Shown here piece by piece: positions 43,001 to 53,852 of a stretch of DNA of 64,000 nucleotides. A program made the position numbers and the translations under genes. Source of the stretch: Acholoe squamosa (Eukaryota > Annelida > Polychaeta > Phyllodocida > Polynoidae); contig OX439051.1 in assembly GCA_949317995.1 (NCBI GenBank), positions 38,753,250 through 38,817,249 on the forward strand, given 5' to 3'. The notes under the pieces are model-generated. The model did no database searches. It was not told where the DNA came from and saw only the letters and a program-made list of their open reading frames with translations. Numbering within the stretch: the stretch's first letter is position 1; every line of letters starts with the position of its first letter.

Positions 43001-46000
43001 AATAGTGTTATGTGTATTGTAAGACTCCTGTGACCAAGGGTCTATTTCAAAATAATCTATGATCACCAAGATACCACTACAATCACAGAATCTGACTAAA
43101 TGGTAATACCTATCTCCGAGTACATACAACTTTGTGCAGGACTGGAACTAGTACAGATTATGCAATTATTGTTCGATTTATACTATATATTTGAATGGCT
43201 GGAGACTCTTTTACATGCATTTTGATGATTGTATGCCAATTGGTAACATAATGCCTATTGGTCAATTGCACAACAGGTGATCGTCCAAGACGCCAAATGG
43301 GGGGAATCGTTGTGTTTTCTGAAATAGACTCCTGTGTGATGATTTCATGATTTCCCCGCCTTCTTTCCAGGATCATACGGAAGCTCAGGGAGACAGACTA
43401 TAATATCACTGGATATAGGAATGGGGGGGGGGTGTAGCTTGTTCACCTAGACCACCTATACCCACCTGGACCTAAAGCCTCAGGTGCCTGACTGAGGGCT
43501 ATTATAATTATTCTGTATTGGGCGGGGAGGGGGGGGGGATAGATGTCCTTATTCATCTCAATTCCTTTCTCATAAAATGACCATATCTCCATTTGATAAT
43601 GAACCTTAATTATGCAAAATCTTTACCAAGGACGTCCTTATTATTTACCTTTGCACCCCCAGTTTGTATCACATGACCCCTGACTTGACCTCAGAAGTGT
43701 CCGTATGTAGGTCACGTGTTGAGGACACTGAGACCCCCCAGGTAGACAATGACTACTGGTTTTACAGGGGTGCCCTTCATATAACTCTTTAAGGAGTGCA
43801 TAGTGCATTATAAAAAACTATTTGTTGTTGTCCATGGGGGTGGTCTAATAACCTATTACTGGCTACAGATTATTAAATACTAGTCGTAGTACAGCAGGAC
43901 GTTCTATAGACCCGTGGGACCAAGCTCAGTAATATGGAAAAACTTTTCAAGTGCTCAAAATCTAGTTGCCTTACAAACTTAGCTATTTTTGTGACATTGT
44001 TATGAGTAAGTTCTCAGGAACCTATCAATCTCAAAGGAGGGCAAAGACAAGAACAAAATGCAAGAAAGCGATTGTTTCATTACCTGTACCATAGGAATCC
44101 CATTTTTTCTCCATACCTTACTCTTTGAAACATATGATCTGTGGTGCTAAGCAGAATTGCATGTACCAATACTGTATTTTGTGATCATAACTTCAACTAT
44201 TATATTGTACATCAGGCCCGTAGCCAGACTTCACTGTGGGGGGGGAGCTCAAATAATCTAGGTGGAACTCGATAGAAATACTCGAGTGGCGACCCGGCGA
44301 AAATCGCAAGCGAAGCACAGCGACAAAGCTGGGGGGTCCGGCGGCATGCTCCCCCAGAAAAACTTTGAAAAAAAAGTATGCAAAATGGGTGATTTCAGGT
44401 CCAACCCCCTGTTAGTTCCACTCCCCCATGATAAGTTCCCCCTTTTCATGCCAGTGATGACTTCCGCCCTTTCATGCACTACCCCTTTAGTTCCACTTGC
44501 CCATGATGAAAACAAAACAAAAGAATGTGGGAGGGTGGAACTCTACATAATTTTGCTCTTGGGGGGGCTGGGGGCTCGAGCCCCCTGAGCCCCCCCTCTG
44601 GCTACGGGCCTGTTACATTGTGTAACATATTATATTGTACACTGTGTAACTTTCCTTTGCCTCTACCTAGAGGTTGTGAAATAAAATAAATTGAAATTGA
44701 AATTATTAACCCTTCTAGGGCTGCAGAGTGCATTGCACAGTGAATAAAACTTCAACTGCCCGGGGTGCATCAAAGCACTTACACCTGGAGTCATTATTTG
44801 GCAACTTCAGAACCTTAACATATCTATTGTTCAAAAATATACTCAGTATAAGGTACACCCTATTTTCAGCTGTTTCTTCAAGCTACACAAGGGGTGCACA
44901 CGTGGGATATCACAGTGGTGCGTTTTGTGGTTTCTTCATAACCTCACCTGCCATCTAGTCAACATTCCACCCCTACCATCTGTGGTTCTACAATGACAGA
45001 TGGTTTAGATGTGATCAGCACGTAACCCTTTACATGCGGCATGAGGCCATGATGGTTTCTTATGTTGCAATGATGCATCATGCTTTGTGATTGTGTCTAT
45101 ACTTATAGGGTAAGCATGATGCATGAATGCAGCATTGCCATTGCTGCATCATGCCATTATAAAAGCTACATAATATCTCTAACCTTATGGCCCTTTGTCA
45201 TCTTAGCTTCCTGCATGCGTGTTAGGCCCACCATGATTTCAGTTATAGGCCTATGCTGTATTATAAGCGGCTGGCAGGCATCCTTAATAATACTGGTCCA
45301 GGGCTATACAAATTGTAAGTTTCTAAACACCTTGACAGTTAAATATAGTGCCTCATGGAGACTTAGCAGCTATGACTGGGGACATTTAGGTTTAATTAAT
45401 ACAATACTGTTGATTTATTATATAAAATGTCATAAAAATGTCATAAGCTGAAATCAAATTAAGTTATTCAAGCCCCACCTTTTACCTGAGGATTTACAGT
45501 AGTATTACATCAGTAATTCTCCCACATTGCATCATGCCAACCCTTCGGAGTGCATCAATCCCATCGGCATGATGCATGAATGAATGTAGCTCACCAGACC
45601 TGCATTCAAGGTACCCTAGCATCTGAAGAATTAATTTCAGTGGCGGATCCAGAATCCCACAAAGGAGGGGGTGCGGCCCAAAAGGAGGGGGCGCACCCCC
45701 TATTTTTGAGCAAATTTTGGGGTCCACAATATGCAATAAAACTCTTAAAGTACTGGGGAAAAGGGGTGTGTGCGCCCCTGTGCCCCCGCACCTCTAACTC
45801 CGCCACTGTTAAAGTACTGTGCCGCCCTTAAAGAATTAATGGGGAAGGATACCTCACACGAAGAACTATAAACTCTATGACTCATCTCTTGCTGTCATTT
45901 AAAATATATTTTATTAGTTTACTTCCCCCTTTATGGGAAACGCTAAACTTCCAGATGTCAAATAAACCAATTTGGAATTATAGCAAGAAAAAAAAGAACT

Positions 46001-49000
46001 ACAACCAATAAAAGCATACCCCCAAAAGGCCTTCCTCATAAGCCGACCTCTGCCAATTTTATGACAATTTATGACCTCAATCAGAGTTCACCCATTCAGG
46101 ACCGCACAGAGCATTAATGCATCATGAGGACTATGCTGGGTTGATACACTCCCAAATCGTCGGCATGATGCACAAATGCAGATATGACAAGTACATGTAG
46201 ACATACCAACAGTTCATCAGCGCTGCATTGGTGCATCATGGCGACCAAGGGACATGAAGCTTGATGCACTATAGTGCATCAATGCATCATGTCCATTTAC
46301 CGTCAGATGCATAAATGCAGTCCTGGTGAGTTACTCACCAGAGCTACGTTCTTGCATCATGAGGCCGAAAGGTTCCCAGAGGGTCAGCATGATGCACCAA
46401 TGAATTGCTGGCATTGAAGCAGTCTTCTGGCCAGCACCCCCCCCCCTCCCCTTCTCCAAGGCCACTGAGTGAGTTGAGTTTGAGTTTATTGGCCAAATAA
46501 CATCATACAACACGAAGCTTTTCAGGATCAGCCAGGAAATGACAATAATTATAACCATACACAAAGGAAAAATTATTTCACAATGCATTGCATATGGGAA
46601 TACAATAGGCGCTTACTAGGTGATTCCAGGTTAGGCCAGCAATTAGTCTTAATAATAAAATACATTGATATCAGAGTGGGCTCCCAACAGACACATACTT
46701 ATATTCAATGACATACTAATCTCAATTACTAACTAATTTTCAACATAAGTTGCTTTTTACTATTATGCGAGTGCCTGGAGTCTTGAACTTCTCTGATTAT
46801 TCTGATTTATCATGTGAACACGATTGTTAAAACTGAAACTATTTTCTCTGCTTTATGGTCCACTGAAGATAATATCATTACTCACCGCCGTACCAATTGT
46901 CAACATAGGAGGCTGAAATGTGGGCCCAGATTGCAGAACTACCAGACTGAATTCTGGTATTTAACTTCAGACCCAATAAAACCTTTTAAAGAAACACCCA
47001 TTGATGCATCACTGTGACCAATAGGCATTATGCACTAATCCATTAGCAGCATTTAAAGGCTTCAAGGGTTAATACTCATCCCAACTGGGAAATAAAAGGA
47101 AATCTATTGGGACCTCTGAGACATTTGATGGCGCAATCTTCAATAATAACAAAATATGGGAGTGTAAAAGGGAAAATGATAATCAGAGAATAGGTGTTGA
47201 GGAGAATGCGCTTTAAGAAGAGGACGCAGAGAAAAACGTTCATGGATAATAAAGAAAATAAGGGAAAGTATGATATAAAAGATGGGACATAAGTTATGTG
47301 AGTGCCTGGGGCGGTGTAATTAACCTGCCCCAGTACGACCCGGATGTCGGTGGTGAATCTCAATAGCTTCAAGGATATAAATCTTAGCACTAATTTGACA
47401 CACCCCTTCCTTTGTAAAACACAGTGCTCAATGGTTGCACTATATAGATATCTATAGTAAGGCCGGGAGAGGGTTTTTTCTTCTGAACCCATAAGTAGCG
47501 CAACTGGTAATCTTATCAATGGCCAAAATCTTGTTTTAGGCCTTCAAAGATTTACCAAAATTTACAATAGAACCAATGAGAAAAAAAACCATCAAAATGT
47601 GACTATTATTCATGAAGATGTTCACTAGCTCAGACATTTTCTGCATCATTTTGAACTTCCATTGATAAAAGTGTGATATTTCTATTAACAGGTTCACAAT
47701 TACTCGGAGAAATCAAAGAGAACAGAGACCTATCATGGCAATCCAATCCTTTTTGCTCTGTAGATTCTTGCTCATTTCTATTGAACGTTTCACTAATTTT
47801 CAATGTTTGTTGTAGATACATGTCAATTCATATCATAATATGTTAACATATTTCTTCTATTACCAGGTGTTTGGCGGGTCATTATTCAGCTCTATGATAT
47901 ACATTAATTTTTCCTACAATATTCCTATTTTCTCTATTACCAGGTATTCGGCGGGTCACTATTTGGCTGTATGGTGTGGCATCACCAGGTATTGCTCACC
48001 TGGCACTTTGATGACGTCACCGGGCTCGGTATCTGCGGGGTCATCCTTATCACAGTGGCTACATTCGGCATCGTCTTCCTCATACTCAACAAACAGAAAC
48101 TTATACTACTTGTATCCTTTTATGTAGATATTTAGCGTTTAATCAATGTTATGAGACACGAGTGGGTTTATGGGTTCAATATTCCACGACCCACGCAGCG
48201 GGGAGTGGAATATTGAACCCTAAACCCATGAGTGCTGTCTCATAACATTGATTAAAGTGTTTATCTCACATATTTCTCCATTGTGTATTAATTTCTTACC
48301 TTATAACCCCTTAATACAGACAGGAGAAGAGATTTTGTTAGGCTGAGCAGTAGAAAAATAATCCTCGCCATGTTGACAGCGGAAGTCATCCTGTGCTTTC
48401 TTGTCCGTATTCCCGGGCCTCTTCGCCGCAGGGCCCTGGCATGTGGATAATCAAGTTGTTACGTTGAAATGTTATGATATTAAGCTTTTAACCTATCTAT
48501 CATTTAGTATAATGGTTTCCAGGATTATTCTTGACAAGTTTCAGTGCCATTCTGGTCTATATAGAGGCCATATACCAACAAATTATTCATAAATCGAAGC
48601 AAAAAACCAAGCCGGGCCGTGTTGATACTGTGAAAGTAGACTGGATGTCGGCGTGTGACACACTTACGGGTCAAAGGTCAGCAAGCCGCAATGGCGGGTG
48701 CCGAGACATAACTATTTGAAAAATCATTGGATTCTTATTTATTTCCTGTTTCCCTGTTAATAACTCGACATGGCACCATTGGATTCTATGCTAATGAGGT
48801 GTGCAAAGCCCCAGGTATATCAGACAACTTATTCAAATCCTTCATGTACATTGACTTCTAGTGTTCGGCTTGGTGTAGTGGATAGCGAGTCTGTCTATTG
48901 CCACAGGGGCCGGGGAACAATTCCCATAGAACCCTGAATGGTTTTAACTGGAAATGAATGGCAAGGTTGACTTTGTATACTTCTCCAATTTATTAACATG

Positions 49001-51908
49001 TCCAGACTCTAACCAAAGGCTTCTTGAAGATATCCAAAAGGTGTTAGTGTAGGGTTATTAAGAGAGTAATGAATGGGCCAACAGGCACCGAATTCAGTGT
49101 ATCGTAGGATATCGTAACGAGTGGCCGTAGGCCATGAGTTAAGATATCCTATGATACACTGAATGAGGTGTCCATTAGCCCATTCCTTACTGTCTTTATT
49201 ACACGATTAATCAATAAAAAAATCAATAAATAATCAATAGAATATCAATAAATACAACTCCCCCGGGCCCGGGCCCGGGACTCGAAGCCTGCCACAGTGT
49301 GTGTACACACAGCGGGTGAATGAAGTATAGGGCACCTCGGTGCCCAGCAGCCATTTGTTTGGTCTGAACGCGTCCCGTAGTCATCGCGGTTATGGGAGCG
49401 GCAGGTTTAGGTAGTAGACAGTACTAATACAAGAAATATGGTATGTAGCTATGGGACAGGCAGCTCCGACCACTGTGGTGTAATTCTAACTGAACCCGTC
49501 CCGCAGTCGTCGCGGACAGCTACAGCGAAAAAAAGATTCGCCCGCACCGGGACTCGTCCAGCCTACCTCTAGCAGCAGGGCGCAATGCGCTAACCACTAG
49601 ACAACCGCGTCTCACACCTCAGAGCCCGGCAGCCGTTGGTTTGGTACTGTTCGCGACTGGCCTGGTTATGGGTCAAGGTGCTGGACGCGTTCACACTACA
49701 CTACTGCTCGGTGGCTTTATATCATAGAGACATGGTTCTAGCCAACCAATTCTCATCAGTCCCTGTGGCACAATGCGCTGGAGTTGGATTTGGGATCAGG
49801 AGACTGCAGGTTCGACCCCTACCCTGGCAATGAAAATTTCTTAGGTTTTAACATGTAACATATGACATGTTAGCACATGTAACGAGTGATGATATCCATG
49901 GATATCAGCACTCCTAAGAGTGCCGATATCCATGAATATCAGCACTCCTAGGACCAGCAATATCGACAGGTATCAGAACCGGAATATCCAGAAAAAGCAC
50001 CCAAAATCACAGAGGTTGTGTAATAAGGCCTGATAATACACTGGAGTTATAACCAAAAAAGCACTGTCCAAGCCAAAATCGTTAGATAAATACATATATC
50101 TGGAGGCATGGAGCCTTAAGGGAATGGCTCTGAGCTACATTAGACCAATCTGAAATGACCTCAGGGTTAGCCAATACTCTTTCCACCCTATGTTTGCCAT
50201 AATTTAAGATTCTGTTGTCTTAGCTTCTGCCATTCGAATGATGGGTAATGGAATACAAACCTTGGTAAAATTTTGATAAAAAAAAAGAAGAAGGAAAGGG
50301 CATGAAATACATTTACCTTTTTCTTATAGGCTGCATGATGATTCAAAGAAATGTTGACTTGTATCCCATTCTTTTTCATGTAAAGATTTTTGAAAGAAAC
50401 TCATATTCTTAAAGTGTATATTAGCGAGGGTCACTTTATAATGATGTTATGTGTTTTGATTGTGTAAAAAGATAATACTAAAATATTTAGCATGACGTAA
50501 ATTCCTTAACCAGCTCAGTATTGTGTAGGTCTGGGAGCTCTAGTACTAGCCATAGGAGTGCTAGGTGGGTCATGCGTGGCCACCGACTCTTCACACATTA
50601 TACACAACCTGGTCCGTATGTGGACCCGCTCCTCACCGACAACAAAACAGCACATACAGACAAAGCTCGACTGCTGCGGGTTTGAAAATCCGAACTTCCC
50701 ACAGCAGGATCCTCTACACCTCAGCCACCCGTCATGCACAGCGGTAAGTTATTCCAAATAACTGTGGATTCCTTAATCTCTGAGCAGAAAGACTCTGGTG
50801 AAATTCTAATTCTGTAGGATTTGCACTTTTCTGAAAGGATTTTCTTTACAATCTTTGTTGAAGGGTATAAAAGTGTAGGCAGTTTTCAATTTACTTATTA
50901 TGATGACATTCATTTGTTTCACTGGCGATATCTCCTTTGCATCTTTTAAATTCCATAACATTTTTTCTTATTCAAAGCTTTTTTTCACATTATATAATAT
51001 TCATTTTAACCAATCATTTCCTTGTTGTAGCATATCTCTTGCCCTTTATAGATTTTATATTCAGATCATTTCCTGACAGCTCAGCATTTTAAATGATTGA
51101 TGTTTCCCCTCAATAGTTATACTCATTAGTGAAAAGTATGGTGTGGGAAGAATCCTTAAAGGGCTTCCATGTCTATATAATTATTATGCTCTATGGATAT
51201 TTGTGTAAATATTTACATATACCTTCACATGCTAAACACTTTTGTCCCCTACAGTTGCCATGTTGTGAGCGGCACCCAGGTTCTCCATGCTGCTCTGGAC
51301 ATGCCTTTGTGACTGGTCAGCCCTGTCCATGCAGTACGTGTGCAGGTATCCTAGAACACCATGTGGACAGGACGTTACGCACCGCTGGGTTTGTCGCCTT
51401 GGCAACATCCATGACATTGGTAAGCACTCTTTATGTCTTCAGGGAAAATATGGAAAATATGTCAATGAATTGGGATGTTTCAGTAAGAAATTTTGTTGTT
51501 GATAAATAGTCTTTGGTACTTAATGGTTAAGATTTAATATGAGCCAAGACATTCTTCCATATCAAACAATATTATTGTTTGTGACAGCGACTGGCTTGAC
51601 TGTCATCCTCGACAAGTATCATCATCATTTATTAGTAAAGGCTCAGTCAGACTTAGGACCCTAATCCTGTTTTTGGTGAAAGGCTATATTAACAAGCCCT
51701 ACTTGTTAAAGCCCCATGGTAATAGTGTTTTGAATCCGTGCATCCAGTTATCTTCAAATCTATACTTCTATAAATGTGTGTTAACTTTCAGTTATTCGGT
51801 ACAACATGGGTCTTAGTACAAGTGTTACAGCGGCACCGGGGGCGGCAAATAGAGGAGGAACAGGAGGAGCAACAAGCTGAATCCAACACCCCGTACAGCC
51901 GCTTTTAA
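39940..51908 (+). CDS. Tetraspanin, 245 aa, five coding exons
   Basis: Coding exons 39940-40002, 47944-48111, 50519-50743, 51255-51419 and 51792-51908, all joined in phase 0. Four membrane helices: VIAVVLNLLYMVFGG (spanning the exon 1/2 join), GLGICGVILITVATFGIVFL, YCVGLGALVLAIGVLGG, and AGFVALATSMTLLFGTTWVL (exon 4/5 join). Between helices 3 and 4 the large extracellular loop has the hallmark CCG (LDCCGFENP), PSC, then LPCCERHPGSPCC, PCPCSTCAGIL: an unusually cysteine-rich loop. The N-terminus MESFEKRRED and the acidic tail (EEEQEEQQAE, ending TPYSRF) are cytosolic. Tetraspanins organise membrane microdomains with integrins and other partners. The length is typical; subfamily not assigned. 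Helix 1-2 loop is short. Exon 1 rests on phase and helix completion across an 8-kb intron. Confidence 0.85.
40496..40571. repeat. 29-bp tandem repeat with TTAATTAATTA
   Basis: GAGATTTAATTAATTATTT followed by TGGTTG-type spacer, three copies in a row, the last incomplete. Confidence 0.9.
44100..44703 (+). mobile_element. LINE 3' tail, interrupted by hAT-like MITE
   Basis: The right part TGCCTCTACCTAGAGG, GTGAAATAAAATAAATTG and a run of ATTGAAATTGAAA resemble the short-repeat tails of L2/CR1-type LINEs. The left part (to 44212) ends TATTATATTGTACAT and the sequence resumes at 44613 with TTACATTGTGTAAC, as if split by the MITE. Confidence 0.35.
44213..44612. mobile_element. hAT-like MITE, CAGGCCCGTAGCCAG ends
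   Basis: Perfect 15-bp TIRs CAGGCCCGTAGCCAG at both ends, followed by G-rich subterminal sequence. TACAT stands beside both ends. About 400 bp, non-coding; short open frames on both strands are accidental. Confidence 0.8.
45636..45831. mobile_element. Short hAT-like MITE (CAGTGGCGGA ends)
   Basis: CAGTGGCGGATCCAGA at 45638 and reverse complement CAGTGGCGGAGTTAGAGG ending at 45809. A 9-bp direct repeat AGAATTAAT flanks at 45627 and 45832, so the right side includes about 20 bp beyond the TIR. The inside is G/C-run-rich (GGAGGGGGTGCGGCCC). Confidence 0.65.
46466..46600 (-). mobile_element. LINE 3' end fragment (minus)
   Basis: On the minus strand: TTTCCTGGCTGATCCTGAAA, then TTATTTGGCCAATAAACTC and a tail of ACTCAA/CTCA repeats. 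This wording is typical of CR1/L2-type LINE 3' ends with AATAAA and a microsatellite tail. 5'-truncated to about 130 bp. Confidence 0.45.
47944..48111 (+). CDS. Tetraspanin exon 2
   Basis: Acceptor CTATTACCAG. It codes the rest of helix 1, a short loop (WHHQVLLTWHFDDVTG) and helix 2 to NKQKLILL. The donor is CTACTT/GTATCC; an alternative GTAGAT donor 12 bases on (48124) would keep frame and add four residues. Confidence 0.8.
48138..48255. repeat. Long palindrome just after tetraspanin exon 2
   Basis: TTTAATCAATGTTATGAGAC then GAGTGGGTTTATGGGTTCAA and TATTCCAC are followed by a short GC-rich tip (GACCCACGCAGCGGGGAG) and their reverse complement with few mismatches. Stem about 50 pairs. It begins 27 bp after the exon 2 donor. 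Confidence 0.85.
48861..48935 (+). repeat. tRNA-like module (SINE head)
   Basis: GGCTTGGTGTAGTGGATAGC (A box), ATTGCCACA near the anticodon place (GCC, Gly-like), GGGGAACAATTCCC (B box). The 3' tail GAATGGTTTTAACTGG is not a tRNA acceptor. Likely a tRNA-derived SINE in intron 2. Confidence 0.5.
49066..49192. repeat. Giant terminal hairpin of D2
   Basis: Arms as in D1, tip GTGGCCGTAGGCC. More mismatches than D1, mostly transitions in one arm. Confidence 0.85.
49539..49617 (-). repeat. tRNA-like module A (D2)
   Basis: On the minus strand GCGGTTGTCTAGTGGTTAGC (A box) with GCGCATTGCGCCCTG and GACGAGTCCCGG (B box), then GGGCGAATCTTTTT. Confidence 0.65.
49759..49828 (+). repeat. tRNA-like module B (D2)
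   Basis: CCCTGTGGCACAATGCGCTG (A box) and GCAGGTTCGACCCCTACC (B box), then GGCAATGAAAATTTC. Confidence 0.65.
50519..50743 (+). CDS. Tetraspanin exon 3
   Basis: Acceptor CAGCTCAG, donor GCG/GTAAGT. Helix 3 and the first part of the large loop, with the CCG motif at about 50672 and Cys in HPSCTA. Confidence 0.9.
51255..51419 (+). CDS. Tetraspanin exon 4
   Basis: Acceptor CCCCTACAG, donor TTG/GTAAGC. Second part of the large loop, with eight cysteines in 30 residues, then GILEHHVDRTLRTAG and the start of helix 4. Confidence 0.9.
51792..51908 (+). CDS. Tetraspanin exon 5 and stop
   Basis: Acceptor AACTTTCAG. End of helix 4 (LFGTTWVLVQVL), basic RHRGR, then an acidic/glutamine run and TPYSRF before TAA. 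Confidence 0.9.
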   Translation, partial: LFGTTWVLVQVLQRHRGRQIEEEQEEQQAESNTPYSRF

Positions 51909-53815
51909 ACACAAACACAGGTAAGGCCATGTTATTCTGATAACTTGGAGCGCAAACTTTTCCAATAAAGATATCTGGTGGTTAAAGCAAGAATGAATGT
52001 AAGAAGCTCCTAATATTGAGTCCAAAATATCCAGCGACCAGAGGCAAAAGAATAAAGAGAAGATAATCCAAAGAAAATAATCATCATTTGGACCACCAAT
52101 AGACTTCTGAATCTGGAGAAAAAGTGAATATCGGGGTCAATGCACTTTCTTCCTAAAGAACATTAGGGTCGAACACCAAAAAAATTCTCAGCAGCCAGAA
52201 ATACTCTTTGATCTGCTGATGCATTGAGGTAATATTATTTTCAATACTCTAGAGATACTTCAAGGCCCATATACCCATAATTTAACTAGTTCATGAATTC
52301 TTTTATATCAGTATGGTTCAGAAAAATATCATTCCACTCTTGTCTTTTTCAGAGAATTCATTTGGATCCTGTCCGCGCTACCTCAAGATGCCCCGATAAC
52401 CTGGTGCTAACTGTCTAGATATTTAAACATAGTAAAGTTATGTTATTTTGTACAAATTGTAAATAATTTCTTTTGTAAAAAGTGAATTGATTCTGTGAAG
52501 TTAAAAGGATTGGGATGAGTTTGTTATTAATCAGTAGATGATTCCCTACATAATTAAAAATAGGGATTATCAGTGTATGTAAAATGCTTTCACACAAAAT
52601 ATCCATAGAGCAGGAAGGAAAATTGAAAAAAAAGTGTATTGTTGGTTTACTCATTGAGTGCAGGGACAGGGCTTGGTACCTAACCCATAGAATAATCTGT
52701 ACAATATGTTAGTGATACTTTATTTCTCAAGAAGGAAGTTTCCATTGTTTTAAATAGATCATAGGAAAGTCGTATGCCGTACTACCTATCTTTGAGTCCG
52801 TGACAACGGTCAGAGAAAAGAAGTTTTCATATCAGGTTTCTTTCCTAGAGTTTCTCAAGGAAACAATAATATGCTTTTGAAGGACAGAAAAAAAAACTTT
52901 AAACTAATACAAACCTGCTCCCCAACTAAACATTATGTACCTACAACTGTCACCCAGAGATAAACATGCCAATTTTTATAAACCGACCCCTATGCCTAAT
53001 GCCCAGTGGACCTTTGACAATTTTCAGTAACCGTTTCTTCTCCCGAGTAGATAGTTGATAGTCCAGTGGCTGGTTTATATGGTGGAACGAGGGTGATACA
53101 CACCCTCCTCGTTACATATAGCTAAAAGTATATGTATTCACATATTTTGGATTCCAAATAATCCCAGAAAAGGGGTTACGCCCTTCTCTTTTGACTGCAC
53201 CCCCTATTTTTCCAGGTGCCGGATCTGCCACTGTACTACATAGTTTGGAGTAGTGGATTCCTGATTCTGTTAGCCATCAATATGTAACAATTGTAACATA
53301 ATGCATATGAGCCCCACAGTAAAATACCAATTTGACTTTACTTTACCAGGTACAATGCTCATGTATGTATGTTTGTCTGAAATATTACATGTATGGGGGA
53401 TATGTATGCTAAATTCTACTTGTACCAAATGTTACCCTCTGTATACCATAAAGGCATAATTATACACAGATGAAACCCAACCTAGGCCTATACCTATATA
53501 ACATCTTTGTATATGTATATCCACCAAATACGATTTTTTTCTTGATATATAAAATATTCCCTTGAAATAGAAATTTCTGGCTGCTTCCTATATTTGCAGT
53601 TATTGATATTGTGCCAGTGCTACCTTGAACTTCAAGATTTCAGTTGTGCTCCGATTTCATCCAAGTCTTTCGTCTTTTTGTATATATATATTATATTTTA
53701 TATATCAATCAGTGTACATGTTTACATCTTCCCATGGTGCTTTTTATGATATATAAAATGATTATATTTGTTTTCATTGTACATTTGAAAATAAAATGGC
53801 TGATATCTACCAAGT
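51909..53815 (+). other. Tetraspanin 3' UTR, probably spliced
   Basis: A consensus donor (CACAG/GTAAGG) lies 12 nt after the stop, and an acceptor TTTTTCAG at 52352. Because that junction is under 50 nt from the stop it need not trigger nonsense-mediated decay. The rest runs to AATAAA at 53790. A fragment ending CCGGATCTGCCACTG (53216-53234) is the end of a CAGTGGCAGATCC-type MITE. Confidence 0.5.
53790..53795 (+). terminator. AATAAA poly(A) signal, tetraspanin gene
   Basis: GAAAATAAAATGGCTG; last good signal before LINE sequence begins. Confidence 0.45.
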
Positions 53816-53852
53816 ATACTTGTCTTTTGTCTTCAGTATCTGACTAGTTTCC

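Larger units (their letters stand above)
45010..47050. repeat. Cluster of TGATGCAT/ATGCATCAT words
   Basis: More than a dozen short blocks of the form GCATGATGCAYNAATG or its reverse complement, often in facing pairs with CTCACCAG between, near 45018, 45070-45160, 45533-45600, 46112-46420 and 47004-47045. They look like eroded copies of the foldback unit at 13510. Confidence 0.6.
40003..47943 (+). other. Tetraspanin intron 1, repeat-filled
   Basis: Almost 8 kb. Contents listed separately: TTAATTAA repeat (40496), LINE 3' tails (44650, 46466), hAT-like MITEs (44213, 45636), TGATGC motif cluster (45010-47050). A 112-aa plus frame at 41527-41865 and a 147-aa minus frame at 47076-47519 are unrecognised and lack splice or codon support. 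G- and C-runs at 43426, 43523 and 46437. Confidence 0.5.
49060..50034. mobile_element. Mosaic tRNA-like element, copy D2
   Basis: Same layout as D1: hairpin 49066-49192, ATTAATCAATAAAA block, module A on minus (49539-49617), module B on plus (49759-49828), AACATGTAACATATGACATG, CATGGATATCAGCACTC palindromes, CAATATCGACAGGTATCAG, GAAAAAGCACCCAAAATC end block. About 180 bp longer than D1 in the middle. Lies in tetraspanin intron 2. Confidence 0.7.

Noticed and set aside
47076-47519. 147-aa open frame on the minus strand, the longest in the window
   Set aside because: No recognised motif, hydrophobic runs of the kind T-rich antisense DNA gives, no splice or promoter context, and it lies antisense in tetraspanin intron 1.
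48497-48718. Possible extra tetraspanin exon (FSAILVYIEAIYQQ frame)
   Set aside because: It has an acceptor-like start, but exons 2 and 3 already join in phase 0 with a normal short helix 2-3 loop; adding it would give a fifth helix.
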